A stretch of DNA of 64,000 bases from Amblyomma americanum (GCF_052857255.1 NC_135505.1:40943864-41007863), one strand, 5' to 3'; shown: positions 35,793 to 47,980, counted from the first letter of the stretch. The notes: generated by a model not told the origin, from the sequence alone. Translations and numbers: made by a program.

Positions 35793-36209
35793 TAGCACTT
35801 ATAGTGGCCATTCCGCGCATTTAGGCGCTGTTTAAGCGCGCTGTGTGTTTGTCTGTGTGGCTGAAGTCGGTTTTGTGGAAGGCTTCTCACCGGCCCACCG
35901 GGTAGTGGGCAACCTGCCCACCGTGTCAGAGGCAGCCTATTTAATTGTCAGAGGCTGCTCGCGAAGAGCAACATGGGTCTCAACCTAAGTCCAACTGATG
36001 GCAACACCTGCCATAGCACTTGCCCTGTGCCGCTACGCCATTGCTCACCTGCCCACCGCCTACACCTGTCTTCCTTTCTCTTTTCCATGAGAGAACACAC
36101 ACACCAACAACCACCTAAACCTAGCATAGCAGCGCAGCACTGAAACACATCTTGCTCGCGCACATATCAGCATTTGGCCTAACTATGCCCAAATAGACTG
36201 ACACTTTTT
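35793..36209 (+). repeat. Interspersed repeat shared with 42614-42969
   Basis: Shared words run in the same order in both places: TATAGTGGC, TGTGTTTGTC, CTGAAG, ACATGGGTC, AGCGCAGCACTGAAACACAT and CCCAAATAGACTG, with small changes. There is no coding capacity. Each copy lies within 350 bp of a TRAF-like first exon, after B and before C. No clear terminal repeats were seen. Confidence 0.65.
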
Positions 36210-37664
36210 TTCACTTATTCTTGCTTGCAATTCTCACCGTTGCGCACATAAACCTTTGAATGTCCGATGCTCGTCTCCAGAGGATAAACTTGTGAGCGTG
36301 CAGAGATGCATTTTCAGGTTTAAGGGAGTAAGGGTCGGGCGTTCTTGCTGGAGTGAGCCCTACGCCTGGGAATCAAAATTAGTGTTTGTTTGCCAATCTT
36401 TGCATTATTTATTTGGATTTGGACAAATAGGCGTCACAGCCTGGTTTTTCTGAAAGCACTCAAAGCCAAATAATGCATTTCTTGCGCGTGTAGCTGAAGC
36501 CTGGTCACCCTCACTGTCACCAACTTCTAGGGCATGAAACGTGTAAAAGCTGGAGACTGGTAGAGCCAATCAAAATGCTGAGAGCTTCAGCGGTCGAGAA
36601 GATTTATAAGCCACAATACAGGTCACTCAAACTGGATCAGGGGACTGTAATTTACGGGAAGTTGGATGCTCGATTCCGCCTTCCCAGTTCCTTGTTGTAC
36701 ACACGTCTGCCCGTGGCCATAAGCATTATTCTAATCCAAGGAATGCTGTGCATTACGTGGTGTCATCCATGCGTATTAAACACTTTATAGAAGTTAAAAT
36801 TCGAATTTTGCACACATATGACTCTTGGGAATGCAACACAAACCATGATTTTTCTGCACCACGTAATATTCGCTCAATACACAACATTCATTTCCGCAGA
36901 AGCCTGAAGATAGTGAATGTCCGCCCATTGCGTTATCACAGTTTTATTGTCAAAAGGCCCGTGAATGCAATGCCTTGTCTGCCTTCGAGTCCGCTGCTTT
37001 AAATGCTTGTGAAGCTCTGACGAGACGAGATGGCTGAGCTTCTTTCTGTTCTCTTATGCGGACGACGCGCCCTGCTCACACCACGTTGCTGGGTTCTAGG
37101 CTGTCTCCTCCTGTTATCGCAGAGCTTTGTATGCTTATGCGAACCGCTGCTTAAAACGGCCTTCTGTGTAATGAGGGAAAATGGCGATAGGCGTTAGGCG
37201 TGAACTCGCGTGTAAAGCTCCTGCGCCGTGCGACATTATTACGCACACGCGGACAGCCCCGGACAACTGTAGCTGAGTTTCGTGCACAGCGCAGCATGGG
37301 GAACTTGCGCTGAAGATTGCGGTGCCGTTTGCAGCTCCATAACACACTGCCTAGCGAGAAGAGCCAGCAGTTTTGTGTAGTACTATTAGTACTCTTCTGC
37401 GCCCCCTTCAAGCGCTTATTGGCGTGAGCCTCCGCGCTCTGCCGATGGCGCACGTGCCGTGCGTCAGCTGTCTGGGCTACACCGAGAGAAGCTAGACAAT
37501 GAGTGCTGTCAGCCAAACTATAGTATCTAATCGCGCAGAATGTGTTTTCGCGTTTGCAGCGGCCCAAGCGGCTCAGAAAAGCAGTTTTGAGTCACCGAAT
37601 GGAACAATTGCGGTGCCACCTTGGCTTGTTTTTTTTTTTTGTTTTTTTGCTACCGTCTGCTCCT
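36210..37664. other. Gene-free stretch
   Basis: No recognised domain. The minus-strand frame at 37151-37567 (138 residues) has no known motif. Confidence 0.4.
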
Positions 37665-38212
37665 GTACTATCAGCGTCAAATGAAATGCGAACCGCGGAA
37701 AGCGTGGCCAAAGGTCCCACTTACGCATCAGCCTGTCGACAGGGAACCCAGGCGCGCCCATCCGGTTTTCGTTAGTTTTGCTTCTGTTTTCTTTGACATT
37801 CCATTTCGCGTTTCGCCACTGGAGCGCCCCAATCATTCTTTTTTATGTAAGGAAACTTGTGCAGCGCGATCGGTTTTAATTGTTCGCTTTGCAGCGAGAC
37901 GATGATAATACGACGATGACAGAAGCAAAATTATAGCACTGCAGGCAAGCGAGCCCAGAACGCCTGCTTCACTGAACTACGCAGGCCGGAGCCGCTGCAC
38001 CAGCGAAACCACGCTTCGCAAGTTTCCATACGTAGAATGAATAGATGCGGCGCTCCAGTGGCAAAACGCTACAACGAAAGTAAAATAAAACAGAAGCAAA
38101 AGTATCGCAAACCGGATGGGCGTGCCTATGCTTCCTGTCGACAGGCTGAGGCATAAGCTAGGCCAGTGGCCGCGCTTTCCGCGGTTCGCATTTCATTTGA
38201 CGCTGACAGTAC
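37665..38212. mobile_element. Long inverted repeat (about 200-bp arms), MITE or foldback element
   Basis: Arms 37665-37866 and 38012-38212 are reverse complements along their full length, interrupted by substitutions. Shared words include TCAGCGTCAAATGAAATGCG, CAGCCTGTCGACAGG, CGCCCATCCGGTTT and GCCACTGGAGCGCC. The spacer is 145 bp. No transposase frame is present. A non-autonomous DNA transposon or foldback is the best fit. I did not find a clear target-site duplication. Confidence 0.75.
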
Positions 38213-39119
38213 GTGTTGTGCCCGCCGTTACCAGTGAATGGTAGTTATGAAACTGCATATTCCTTATATTCAACGCACTGTACTTTACGGCTACTGCCAC
38301 TCCGAGAAGGATCACAGAGTGCACCGTCGTTATAGCCCGATTCCACCTCATGCAATCATCCTGTTTTAGATACTTTCACAAGCTAAGATAGAGGTACAGT
38401 TGTATAAGAAATAACTAGCAGTTTTCAGCATGCATCCCTGTTGCCGCCAGTGGTCTTGTGCTAAAACAAAACGCAGTGCATGTTACATCTTACATCTGAA
38501 TATCTACATAAAAACTCGCTCAGTTATAATTCTTCACTCGCTGATTATCAAACAAATATTCATAAGCAAAAAAGTTATTTGCTAAACTAGGCTGCGGCTT
38601 TCTTAAAGCATTCGTGAAAGCCAGTAGCTCTCTCGACAAAAGATGTCCTTTCATTTGTCGTTGCTGTTGTTGTTGCTGCCTCGGAAGGTTGCTTTTCCTA
38701 TCCGGCCTTGTTGTTTGTGTTGTTGCTGTTGTCGTCTGGAAAAGTCGCATATACCCCCAGGTGTCTTCTTCTCGTCGTTTTTCTTCTGCCTTCCTCACGA
38801 ATGCTTCCGCTTTTACGAAACTTGGCTGCTTGGACTGGCATGTGGAGTTGTTAAAGTTGCAACGTTTTTCATGGTGTTAAGCCACAGTAATAGTTCAGGT
38901 AAGGGGCGGCTAAATGTCGGCTTCCAATAACGGTTCTCGCAGTAAAATGGCCTCTCTTTGGCTCGTTGCAGAACAGAACAGAGTGGAAAGGTTGAGGCGT
39001 ACCTAATTTTTTTTTAGCAGAATGAGTGTTGAAGAGGGATCAAATGTTGTAAGGGGCTGAAGTGGTCAGGCAAACCCGAGTGGTGTAATGGACTAGCAGA
39101 GAATATCCCTCGTCACAAG
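38213..39119. other. Gene-free stretch with GTT/GCT-rich patch
   Basis: A GTTGTTGCT-rich patch at about 38657-38736 makes low-complexity frames on both strands. Nothing else is recognisable. Confidence 0.4.
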
Positions 39120-39830
39120 TTAGTTATTGATCTGCAATGCATTATCAATGAGTTAGACAGGCGGAGCAGAACGCTGGATCGAGAAATAACATTCAGAAAA
39201 CCAAAGTAATGTTCAAGAGTCTCTCAAGAGAACAGCAGTTCACAATTGGTAGCAAGGTGCTGGATGTTTAAGGGAATACGTCTACTTTGGGCAGGTAGCG
39301 ACCGCTGATCCGGAATATGAGAGGGAAATAACTAGAAGAAGAATGGGATTGAGCACATATAGCCGGTTCTCTCAGATCATCAAAGGAAATTACCAATATC
39401 AATCAGGAGACAAGTATACAACAGCCTTATCTTGCCAATACTCACTTAAGGGGCAGAAATGGGAAGGCAAGCGAAAAGGATTCAGTTTAAGTTAAGGACA
39501 ATGCACAAATATGGAAAGAAAAGGTGTGACGTTAATAGACGACCGCTACTGGGTGGAGTGGGTGATGGAATGAACATGAGAAGAACATCATAGTAAAAAT
39601 CAAGAGGAAGGAATGAGCTCTGCAGGGCATGTAGAGCGAAGGCACGAAACCGCTGCTTCATAAGCAAGCGTAGCAAGGGGCGGCAGAAAGTTAGGTGGGG
39701 GGAGAGGTTTGCGGGGCGACAATGTGCGCCGCTTGTAAAGGACAGGGTCAATTAGAGACTTGGCCTTTGCCCTGCACTGGGCGTAATCAGGCTGATGATG
39801 ATGACGGTGGTGATGAAGCTTGGGTTTTGA
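39120..39830 (+). mobile_element. RTE-like LINE 3' fragment
   Basis: The + strand reads, with breaks, REYVYFGQVATADPEYEREI and then RRRMGLSTYSRFSQIIKG, which is the post-catalytic RT region of RTE-type and related arthropod LINEs. The end has GGCCTTTGCCCTGCACTGGG followed by CGTAATCAGGCTGATGATGA, a GAT-repeat tail characteristic of these elements. Frames are broken throughout. The catalytic part of the RT is absent. Confidence 0.7.
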
Positions 39831-40671
39831 AGAATCAGCAGCACAAGGAGCTTAACCGACATGAAGTGGTCTTTACCAGACTTGACACTCACAAGCAACA
39901 CAGATGTGTTACCCGCTTTGTACACTTTGAACTGCATTTTACCGGTTCCAGAAAGCCACTTTTTTACTTCCAGAAAGCTAGTTGGCCAAGAAGAGGAAAG
40001 CAAGTTTAGGCACACCAGAAACAAGTGCGAACTTTTGCTGGCGACAAGCGATGGAAACCAGCGGAGCAGTTCGCAGGTTTCTATAGCTGTGCCATAAGCA
40101 GTTTACGGCTTATAGAGACGTAGAACTTACGAATTAGCAAATGGACCTTCAAATGCCTGCAAGGTCTGCACTGCACCTACCGCGCAATCAAAACAGAAAT
40201 TCATGAAGGTCGCAGCATTTAGACTACCCTTATTTTTGAGACCGTACTTCTTACGCCTCGTGTGACAACCCCACTTACTCCGCGGGTTCACAGAAGGCGG
40301 AGAGGCAAAGAGACGCCGCTAGACTGAGTTGGAATAAGACTGATATATTGAAGAATTACATATTATTGAGCACTAGATGCAAAGGCTGAGGGTCCGAATC
40401 TTGCATGCCGCTACGCTGGCACTAGAGTCTTCGCCAGGAGGAGCGTCTCCCCGAGGGCTTGGGCGCTTGCGGCGTCGGAGGACCATACTGCCCAGCGCTG
40501 TCGCCTCGAGCCTCCTCGTCCATCTCCTGACTCGCTTTCTTTCCTTTTTGCCTTCACTTCGGGCGATCCTTCTTTCCAGGCTGTAGCGTCTCCCTCGCCC
40601 TCCTCTCAGCGCTGGTGGCCTCGGCATTCCCGGTCGCCCCTGCCGTTTTGTGCCTTTCCCCTCCTGAAGAA

Positions 40672-40821
40672 GCCCCTGCCACTTTTGCAAAGTGTGCTCG
40701 ACCAGTTGAGTGCTTGAGGCTGCCCCTGTCATTTTTGCGGGGTGTGCTCTACCAGTTGAATGCTCGAAGGCGCCCCTGCCGCTCCTGCGAGGTGTAGTCG
40801 ACCAGTTTAACGCTTGTCGGC
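40672..40821. repeat. Minisatellite, 3 x 50 bp
   Basis: Units start GCCCCTGCC or GCCCCTGTC at 40672, 40722 and 40772. Each contains GTGTGCTC-GACCAGTT-like words and ends near GCTTGAGG. The units differ by several substitutions, so the array is old. The 164-residue minus-strand frame over it is a by-product of the repeat. Confidence 0.85.
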
Positions 40822-42613
40822 GTGCGAATAAGTATGACTGCAACGCTGTTGGCATTCGGACCCCCAATGAGTAATGGCCCTCTACACCCGACTATTCCTG
40901 GTTCCGTACATTATCTTGGTGAAGCGCTTCATGGGTCACACAGAGGGAAGATGTCGCCGGAGATAGAGGTTCTCCGGAGACGCGCAGCACACTGTCACTT
41001 GTTCTTGGGCATTTCTTGCTCATGCAGTCGAACGCCTCTACAATTAAACGACCTGTATAACGATGGATTTTGTATGTCCCAGCCGAATTCCTATTTTTTA
41101 TAGGTATTCCGAGCTATTCTCTAGCGACGACCACTACTACGAATTTTCCTCTAACACGAAGAAATGTATGTGTCCCCGACGGCTGATTTGTTGTTTACAA
41201 TGAACGCACGTAGAGGTGCTGCCATTGCCCTCCGCAAGCTATATAACTAGCACCTAGCAGCGGACAGAAAAAAATAAGGGGGCCCTCAAGGTACCTTAGA
41301 GCTGGAATGAGACCGCATTATATGTCACAAATGTCGCATCTGGTCTTGTAACTTGTGTGTGTTTTCGTTCGTTTCTTTGCAGTTTTTGACCCATCACTAT
41401 AATATCCTGATTCCTAGCTGTAGGAGCAGGTATCCGCTTTGCTGTGACGGTGCCGACAACTGGCTGTATCACATTATTTGCAGATTTTACGTGGTAATGC
41501 TAAGGAGCTCACGTCGATGAAAATCCGGCGTCGCCGTCGGTGTCGGTGTTGTTGACCGTGAGCGAAAAATCTAAACAACGCCAGAGAAACAAACTAGAAG
41601 TAATGGGACCATCTAGGTCTCTTAACCTTGTGGTGTCACAAACTGCCTACCGGATTATGAGCAAACTGCGCACCGTCGCAGGTTGTAATTAAATTAATTG
41701 TTCGCAGCTAGTTGCTTGGCAAGAGCAAATTGGGTTGCACAAGCTCCACCGGTGGTAGCACCTGCCAAAGCAGGACAGTGGCGCGTCGCTTAAGCGCTCT
41801 ACCACTGCAACATGAGTGGTATGAGGACTCATGCCCTTAAGGTGGTGCTGAAGTGAGCCCTCGATGTTATTCCCATTCTCTACCTAGGATGCTGCCTAGA
41901 GACTAGTTGCTCACGATCTGATGGACAGGTTGCCACGACTTCATAATGTCACATGAACTCTCACCACCAATCTTTAATTTTAGCGCCACCTGACACGGCG
42001 GGCAGGTTGCTCACAATAGGAAGCCGCCTGCCACGGTGGGTACGTTGTGATGACATTTTGAAGGTGACGGGACCTCTCTCGATCAATCAACGACTTTTGT
42101 CTCGGACATCAGCCGTGTTTTGGTGTGACGGCAACCCTATTGGTATCGCATCAAAACTGACGTCGGGACCGTATTCAAAGAAGCTGTGGGAAAAACAGCT
42201 CCCTCCAGAAGCACCAGACACCTCTCCACCGGCGCCACAAGCCAGGAGACTGCCCAAACACTAAACTCCCGTTACACCTTTAAACTTACCTCCTCTCTGC
42301 CCCCCCCCCCCCTTATATATCATCCACTTCCGTCCTCCAGAAGCGGCCCTCACAACTTATCCACCCACCTTCATTTATACATATGCGTCATAAAATATTG
42401 CCGTGTGTGTTAACTCTGGTCTTAGACTAAATGTTTCCATAAGATAAACAGCATCAATGTAATCACGGAAGGTATAGCGAACTGAGTTTTGCCGCAACTG
42501 GTTCAATTGTCGTCCTCTCAATTTTCTCAAGTTCCCATCACTGTGTATCCCTTACCACAAGGCTACTTATCCTGAAAAAAATAGCTGCGAGAGCACAGCC
42601 TTGTTTTTATTCC
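40822..42613. other. No gene; possible old SINE debris
   Basis: Around 41760-41840 the minus strand reads GTGGTAGAGCGCTTAAGCGA, with an A-box-like start, next to GCGACGCGCCACTGTCCTGC. This suggests a tRNA-derived repeat, but I cannot set ends. A 13-bp C run occurs near 42300. No coding domain was recognised. Confidence 0.3.
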
Positions 42614-42969
42614 GCTAGTACCTATAGTGGCGATATCTCCGCATTTGGCCGTTTTGTGTTTGTCAGTCTGTCTGAAGCTGGTTCTGCGGCAGGCTGTTCA
42701 CCTGCTCACCGCGTAAGGCGGCAGCCCATTTCATCGTGAGAGTCCGTTCGGGAAGACCAACATGGGTCGCAACACAATCCAGGCAACCCAAGTCGCACCA
42801 ATGGCACCACCTGACTTGTACCACTGCGCGACTGCTCCCCTGCCCTCCGGCTGGCTTACCGTCCGGTGGCTTGCCCCCTTTACCTAAAAGAGCAACGCAG
42901 CACCGAAACACATCCTGCTAGCACGCCAAAGCGCATTTGCCATAATTACCCAAATCGACTGGCATTTTT
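42614..42969 (+). repeat. Interspersed repeat, second copy
   Basis: It matches 35793-36209 in order and orientation, from the TATAGTGGC edge to the CCCAAATCGACTGGC edge. It lies 270 bp upstream of TRAF-like exon C. Confidence 0.65.
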
Positions 42970-43236
42970 GTTCTCCTATTGTCAAATATAAAAAAGCTCA
43001 ATCGTGCATCAGCCTTTGCAACCTTGCACACGACTTCTTGCCAAAAGGATAAGCATAGCAGGCATACTTTGTTGCGTCGCTGCCGGTTTCAATCCGGATA
43101 AAAAGGCGTGCAGCAGATAAGGAGGCGATTTTCGCCTTCACGAAAGCATAAAGGATTAAGCGACTGCCCGCGCTCCTCATCAGGGCGGCTTGGTCGTTTA
43201 TTCACTGCTCAGTTCTGCGCGGACGCCGGACGGGGT

Positions 43237-43516
43237 ATGCCTCCTACAAATACAACGCCGACCCCGGCCGGCTTCCGTGCCGAGCTAGACTGGAAGGGCG
43301 CTGCATTTCTTGAGACCAATTCCACGGAACAGGTTATGCAGCGCTCGCGGACTAGTGAGAAGGATGAACTCCTTGCTGCCATGCATGCACGTGCTGTGCC
43401 AGTCGTGTTGCGAGCAGTGCGGAGAGGAAGGTGTTAGATGCCCACTGGACGGTGACAGGTTCCTGGAAGAAGACATCGGTTGGAAAATTGGCCCGCCGAA
43501 GAAGTGCTTGAGAGAG
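43237..43516 (+). pseudogene. TRAF-like RING exon 1, copy C (frameshifted)
   Basis: The start reads MPPTNTTPTPAGFRAELDW in one frame. The rest of the exon (PIPRNRLCSARGLVRR, then SLLPCMHVLCQSCCEQC and CPLDG) is in another, so an indel lies near 43300-43312. The second RING cysteine is Arg (CSARG). The exon still ends at a good phase-0 donor (GAGAG/GTAAGC). A possible TATA-like word (CATAAAGG) lies about 90 bp before the ATG. Loss of frame and of a zinc ligand makes it a likely pseudogene, but an RNA could still be spliced. Confidence 0.75.
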
Positions 43517-43619
43517 GTAAGCCAGGTGTACCCGAATTTTCCACAAGACATGCATGTACCGTCAGTAGAGTCCTGTATTCAAGAAACAATTTTAGCGGTA
43601 GAATATTCATGTGTTTATA

Positions 43620-44757
43620 AAGAGAAGCAGTGTGCGCGTTGTAGCTCGATTGTGTGATGAACCCAATTTCCCTTTTTTTGCAAAACCCTGAGCGGCTCCA
43701 TACAAGACTGGTGGGTGTGACCGCAGGATTCAATGCAATATGACAGCTGGCTTTCAGAAATGGAAAAATAAATAAATATGAGTTTCTCTTTGTCAATGTA
43801 CTCGTTGTATTTATACAGTGCAAAGCACGCTGCACCCAACTTTTCGAAAGGGCCTGAATGTGGGCCTTCCAGTGCATGTTCTCGTCCAGAATTCTTCCTA
43901 GAAATGTCACCTTAATGCCCGATTCACTAGAATACCAAGGCATTGCACTGTAGGCAAATTTTCGGGAATTATTTTTCTTGGGCTCCTATAGATAATGCAT
44001 TTTGTTTTAATAACATTTAAAACAAGTTTGTTGCAGGTAAACCAATCACTTAAACTTTTTAAATACCGGTTAGCCGTGTTGATTAGTTCAGATATACACA
44101 CTCATTTGCGCATAAAAGAGCTCCGTCGTCAGCATACATAGAGACACAGAACTGTTTGGTGAATAGTGGTAGGTCATTGATATACAATGACAAAAGAATC
44201 GTTCCAAGGACTAGCGCCCCTGAGGCACGCCTACAGTAATAACTTCTTCAAAACCAGACCTTGTGATACCCAGTTGGACCATTTGACGCCTGTTATTAAG
44301 ATAACTTCTGAAGAATTCTATGCTAATCTCTCTAAATCCATACTGCATTAGCTTCCTCAGTAAAATATCATGATTGACAAAGTAAAATGCTTTCTTGATA
44401 TCCAAAAAATTTCCTACGATTATTTTATTGCCATTTAAGAAAAAGTTGATTGATTTGTTACAGATACTACTGCTGATCCGGTAGATCTATTAGGTTCAAA
44501 TCGGTGTTGATGAGGAGGCAGTAGGGTTTCGTGCTCGAGAAAAGCCTTAGCTCTGGTAGCAATGAGTTTTTCAAACAATGTGATGATACAGCTTAAAACA
44601 AAGATGGGGCGATAATTCTCAACAAGGTATCTGTCTCCATTCTTGTATATGGGCACTGTTCTAGCTAAATTAAGTCCGGAAAGGTAGCGGAATAGAAGGC
44701 GCGGTTGGAAATTTTTTCGAGTGAAACACAGAAAATATCTGCATTGCTTTAGCACAA
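43620..44757 (-). mobile_element. CR1/L2-like LINE fragment (RT)
   Basis: On the minus strand the RT reads from 44755 down: ARTVPIYKNGD and ENYRPIFVLSC first, then MDIKKAFYFVNHDILL, GVPQG, a frame change, YINDLPLF, and an intact catalytic MYADD near 44130. It goes on to SDWFTCNKLVLN and the post-RT region (LGRILDENMHWKAHI). The 5' endonuclease is missing. Stops and at least two frameshifts separate the pieces. It inserted, antisense, just after the splice donor of exon C. Confidence 0.8.
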
Positions 44758-45669
44758 ATGAGGCGATTCCGTCACGTCGTACAGATCGGCGTGGGGTCGG
44801 CTGTCCTGTATCTTGTGACGATTGCCGCGTCGCTCACCGGAGTGAACCTAGCCGGTGTGGTACGTTCTTCGGCGACTGCAGGTGCCTTCACTCAACTAAA
44901 GAACTTTAATGTCAGCTACCAGCCTGACCGCCTCATCACTGTCGGCCCACGTGGCCCTGAATCAGCGCCCGATATGGCTTAGCCACCTAAAGATGTGTGG
45001 CGCCATTCGATGCACTGCAGTCTGTCGATCCACACTGCCGATGTGGAAGACACTCCGTCGCCCACGGGAAAACAAGACAAAGGCAAGCGTAACGATGCGC
45101 TTCCAAAAGCTAACACGATGCCGCAAAAGCAACTACAAGCGCCGTCGCCCGACTATATATGCCGACGGAACCTAAAGTTGGGCTAAGGTTGAGATGAACG
45201 GCTTACTGGAACCACTTTCCGGAGGCGAGCAAGAGCCCTCGCTGCTGTCGTATGGTGAGGAACCGCCTACCAGCAGCCCCGAGATCTACCGGTACAGTTT
45301 GGTGTCAGACGACACTTCAACGTCATCATAGCGTGATGATGCCTACTGCAAGTCAAGCTGCACTGGTGAGAAGAACCTTAACCCGGGCTCATTGGGACGA
45401 GTTCGATGCCATTCTCAAGGAATGCGACCCCATCAAGGAATCACCACAAAACATGCAGGAAACGTGATCTCCACAAATTTTGCAGAGGACACGACCACGC
45501 TCAAGGAGCACCTAGCCGGCCTGATGGCAGCCTGCAAAGCGAGCACGAGCTAAACGACCCCAGTGGTGTTGGAACTGCGTTCTATCCAGACGGCGCTAAC
45601 ATGGCCGGTGACAACATCGTCTTTGAAAAGCACGCCGCGTCCTCTCCGACTAGGTCGACTGCTTCAGTA
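44758..45669 (+). other. Coding-like GC-rich segment of unknown origin
   Basis: Composition is GC-rich between an AT-rich LINE and the LTR. Frames at 44758-44982, 44909-45175 and 45406-45774 overlap in different registers, as if one old coding sequence had been broken. I recognise no domain. A start at 45194 gives MNGLLEPLSGGEQEPSLLS, then a stop soon after. It may be part of an older element cut by the LTR retrotransposon. Confidence 0.3.
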
Positions 45670-45829
45670 TGCAGCGCCCCTCGCGCCGCGCTCGGCTCGC
45701 AGGCCACAGCATGCGGCGTCGGACAAGAAGAAGCAAGTTGGGCTATGCCGCCACAGCGCGAGCAGCGCAAATAAACAGTTCGAACCTCAACGCTGTCGAA
45801 GCTGCTTCTTCCTCGCCCTAGCACCGAAA
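45670..45829 (+). repeat. Left LTR, 160 bp
   Basis: It begins TGCAGCGCCCCTCGCGCC and aligns end to end with 49737-49896. It contains GCAAATAAACAGTTCGAACC, a poly(A) signal shared with the right LTR. The last bases are AA where the right LTR has CA. Confidence 0.8.
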
Positions 45830-45946
45830 TGTTTTGTGACCCTGCTTTGAACACAAACCCCATCATCCTTCAAGGTTTTCCCTGGCTCTTCCACAGTTCC
45901 TATCGGCGGCGACTTGTCCCAGAACGCTTAGCCTCTCGGTGCTTCG

Positions 45947-46612
45947 GTGGCCACGTTCCAAATAGTCAGGCTGTCGGAATTTTGGCCCAGTAACCCCCGC
46001 GCCTGGCTCTTGCAGGTTGAGGCGCATTTCCAGGTTCGACGCATCACCAGCCAGGAGACCAAGTTCCTCCGCCTCGTGTCGTCCTTGCATCCTGATGTCG
46101 CTGAGGACTTAGTGGACGTCATCAGCTCGCTGAACTCTGCACGACCCTTCGACACGTTGAAGGCGGCTATGATCGACCGCAAGTCAGCTTCCGAGAGCAG
46201 CAGACTACAGCTACCCCTCAGCGCTACAGAGCTTGGTGACAGCCGCCCTTCGCAGCTCAGGCGTCGCATCCGCCAGCTTCTGGGAGACCCACTTCTGCCT
46301 GAATTGTTACTTCATCTTCCCCCACACATGGTCCTCATCCTCGCAGCTGCGGGTGATGTTTCATTAGACCGGCTCGCTGAACTCGCTGACCGTGTTGCGG
46401 ACGACTCACGGCTCCCCAACGTCAGCTCTGTGGCCTGTCCGTCTCCAACTACTGCCGCAGACACCCAGCTTGCCAGCATCGAATGTCGACTTGACGTCCT
46501 TGCCAGGCGGCTTGATGTCCTCGCGCCTTCGCGGCGCCGTTCTCCGCCGGGTTTAGGGCCACGCCGCCACCCCCTGGAATCCCAAGCATCCCACGCACGG
46601 CCAGCCACCTAG
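45947..46612 (+). pseudogene. Ty3 gag
   Basis: This is a 221-residue frame. Its start (LSEFWPSNPRAWLLQVEAHF) and later blocks (SLHPDVAEDLVDVI, RLQLPLSATELGDSRPSQL) are the capsid-like gag region of Ty3 elements. No ATG opens it cleanly and the nucleocapsid knuckle is missing or frameshifted. Confidence 0.75.
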
Positions 46613-46662
46613 ACCTCGGCTGTCCGCTGGTACTACCGTATTTTAGGCAGCCCTGCCAGCAA

Positions 46663-46914
46663 GTGCAGATACCCGTGCTCCTAGAAGGGAAACGCTGCGA
46701 ACGGCCACAGACGGCGGCAAGGAGTGCGGGTGGACGGGCATGCCGCTTCTTTTACGTCTCGGACAAGATTACTGGCACTCGTCTCCTGGTCGACACGGGA
46801 GAACAAGTCAGCACCATAACGGCCTCTTGGGCAGATCGCCGTAGCAACGGACAGAACTCCCCGCTCCGAGCGATCAACAACTCCCCATTCGCACGTACGG
46901 CCCACGGTCCCTGA
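46663..46914 (+). pseudogene. Ty3 protease fragment
   Basis: The frame contains RLLVDTGEQVSTITASW. The catalytic Asp-Thr-Gly is intact. The frame ends soon after, before the rest of the protease. Confidence 0.65.
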
Positions 46915-47192
46915 CGCTTAACCTCGGATTGCGCCGCACGTTTCGCTGGACCTTCATTATCGATGACGTCTTGCAAGCTGTTCTCGGTGCGGACTTCCTC
47001 AGTTTTTCATCAACCTAGCCATCGGCATGCAAGCTCATCGCCTCATAGACCTCAGCACACACCTCTTCGTCAACGGCGTACTCTCCACAACCGCGGTGAC
47101 GGGGCTTCGACCTCTCGTCCCTGTTTCGCCTTAAGGCGAGAGTTCTGGCTGATTTTCCCAATCTGACAAAGCCGCATACCAGAGAGTCACCG

Positions 47193-47980
47193 GTGAACCA
47201 CGCGATCACTCACTACATAAGGACTTCGTCACCTCCGGTGTTTGCTCAACCTCGCCGTTTGTCGGGAGAACGCCTCGCTATCACTCGCCGTGAGTTCGAA
47301 CACATGCTGGAACTCGACATAGTAAGCCCTTGCTCCAACAAATGGGTATCGCCACTTCACATGGTGCAAAAACGATCTGGGCGACCGGAGACCATGTGGA
47401 GATTACTGCGCCCTCACGCTCACACTTTACCAGACCGCTATCCACTTCCTCACATATAGGACTTCACATAAAATCTGGCTGGGTGCACGATCTTCTCTAA
47501 GATTGACTTAGTGAGGGCTTATTAAATTCCAGTGGAGTCCGCTGGTATTCCGAAGACGGCCATTACCACACCGTTCGACCTCTTCGAGTAAGTGCGGATG
47601 CCTTTTGGCTTGCGCAACGCCGCACAGACTTTTCAGCGAGCTATCAACGAGGTTACGCGAAGCCTCGACTTTGTGTTCGCTTACATCGATGATCTCCGCG
47701 TTCAAGTTCATCCGGTGCTGAGCATGAAGTTCATCTGCGCGCCCTCTTCCACCGACTGGATGAATATGTGCTCGTCATCAACCCGAATAAGAGACTCTTT
47801 GACGTAGCTACAATAGAGTTCCTCGGCCACGTTGTCACTCCACAGGGCATTCGGCCTCTTGACAGCAAATTCAAAGTCATTCATGACTTTCCCGCCCCCA
47901 CGACACTCAAGAAGCTCAGAGAATTCTTAGGCCTCCTGAATTTTCATCACCGCTTTGTCCCGAAGTGCGCCTCTGACTGA
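47193..47980 (+). pseudogene. Ty3 reverse transcriptase, broken
   Basis: Pieces in three frames cover the RT: EFEHMLELDIVSPCSNKWVS, then FSKIDLVRAY, MPFGLRNAAQTFQRAINEV, and the catalytic FAYIDD near 47680. A later frame holds LGHVVTPQGIRPLD and LREFLGLLNFHHRFV. Stops at 47457, 47523 and elsewhere break it. Confidence 0.8.

Noticed and set aside
36541..36800. Possible gene start near a TATA-like ATTTATAAGCC
   Set aside because: No ORF with a domain follows and no conservation with other promoters in the window was seen.
38520..38930. Gln-rich or Cys/Leu-rich ORFs on both strands
   Set aside because: They arise from a GTT/GCT-rich patch and are not supported by any domain.
40373..40867. 164-residue Arg-rich minus-strand ORF
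   Set aside because: It runs across a 3 x 50-bp minisatellite and GC-rich DNA; composition explains it.
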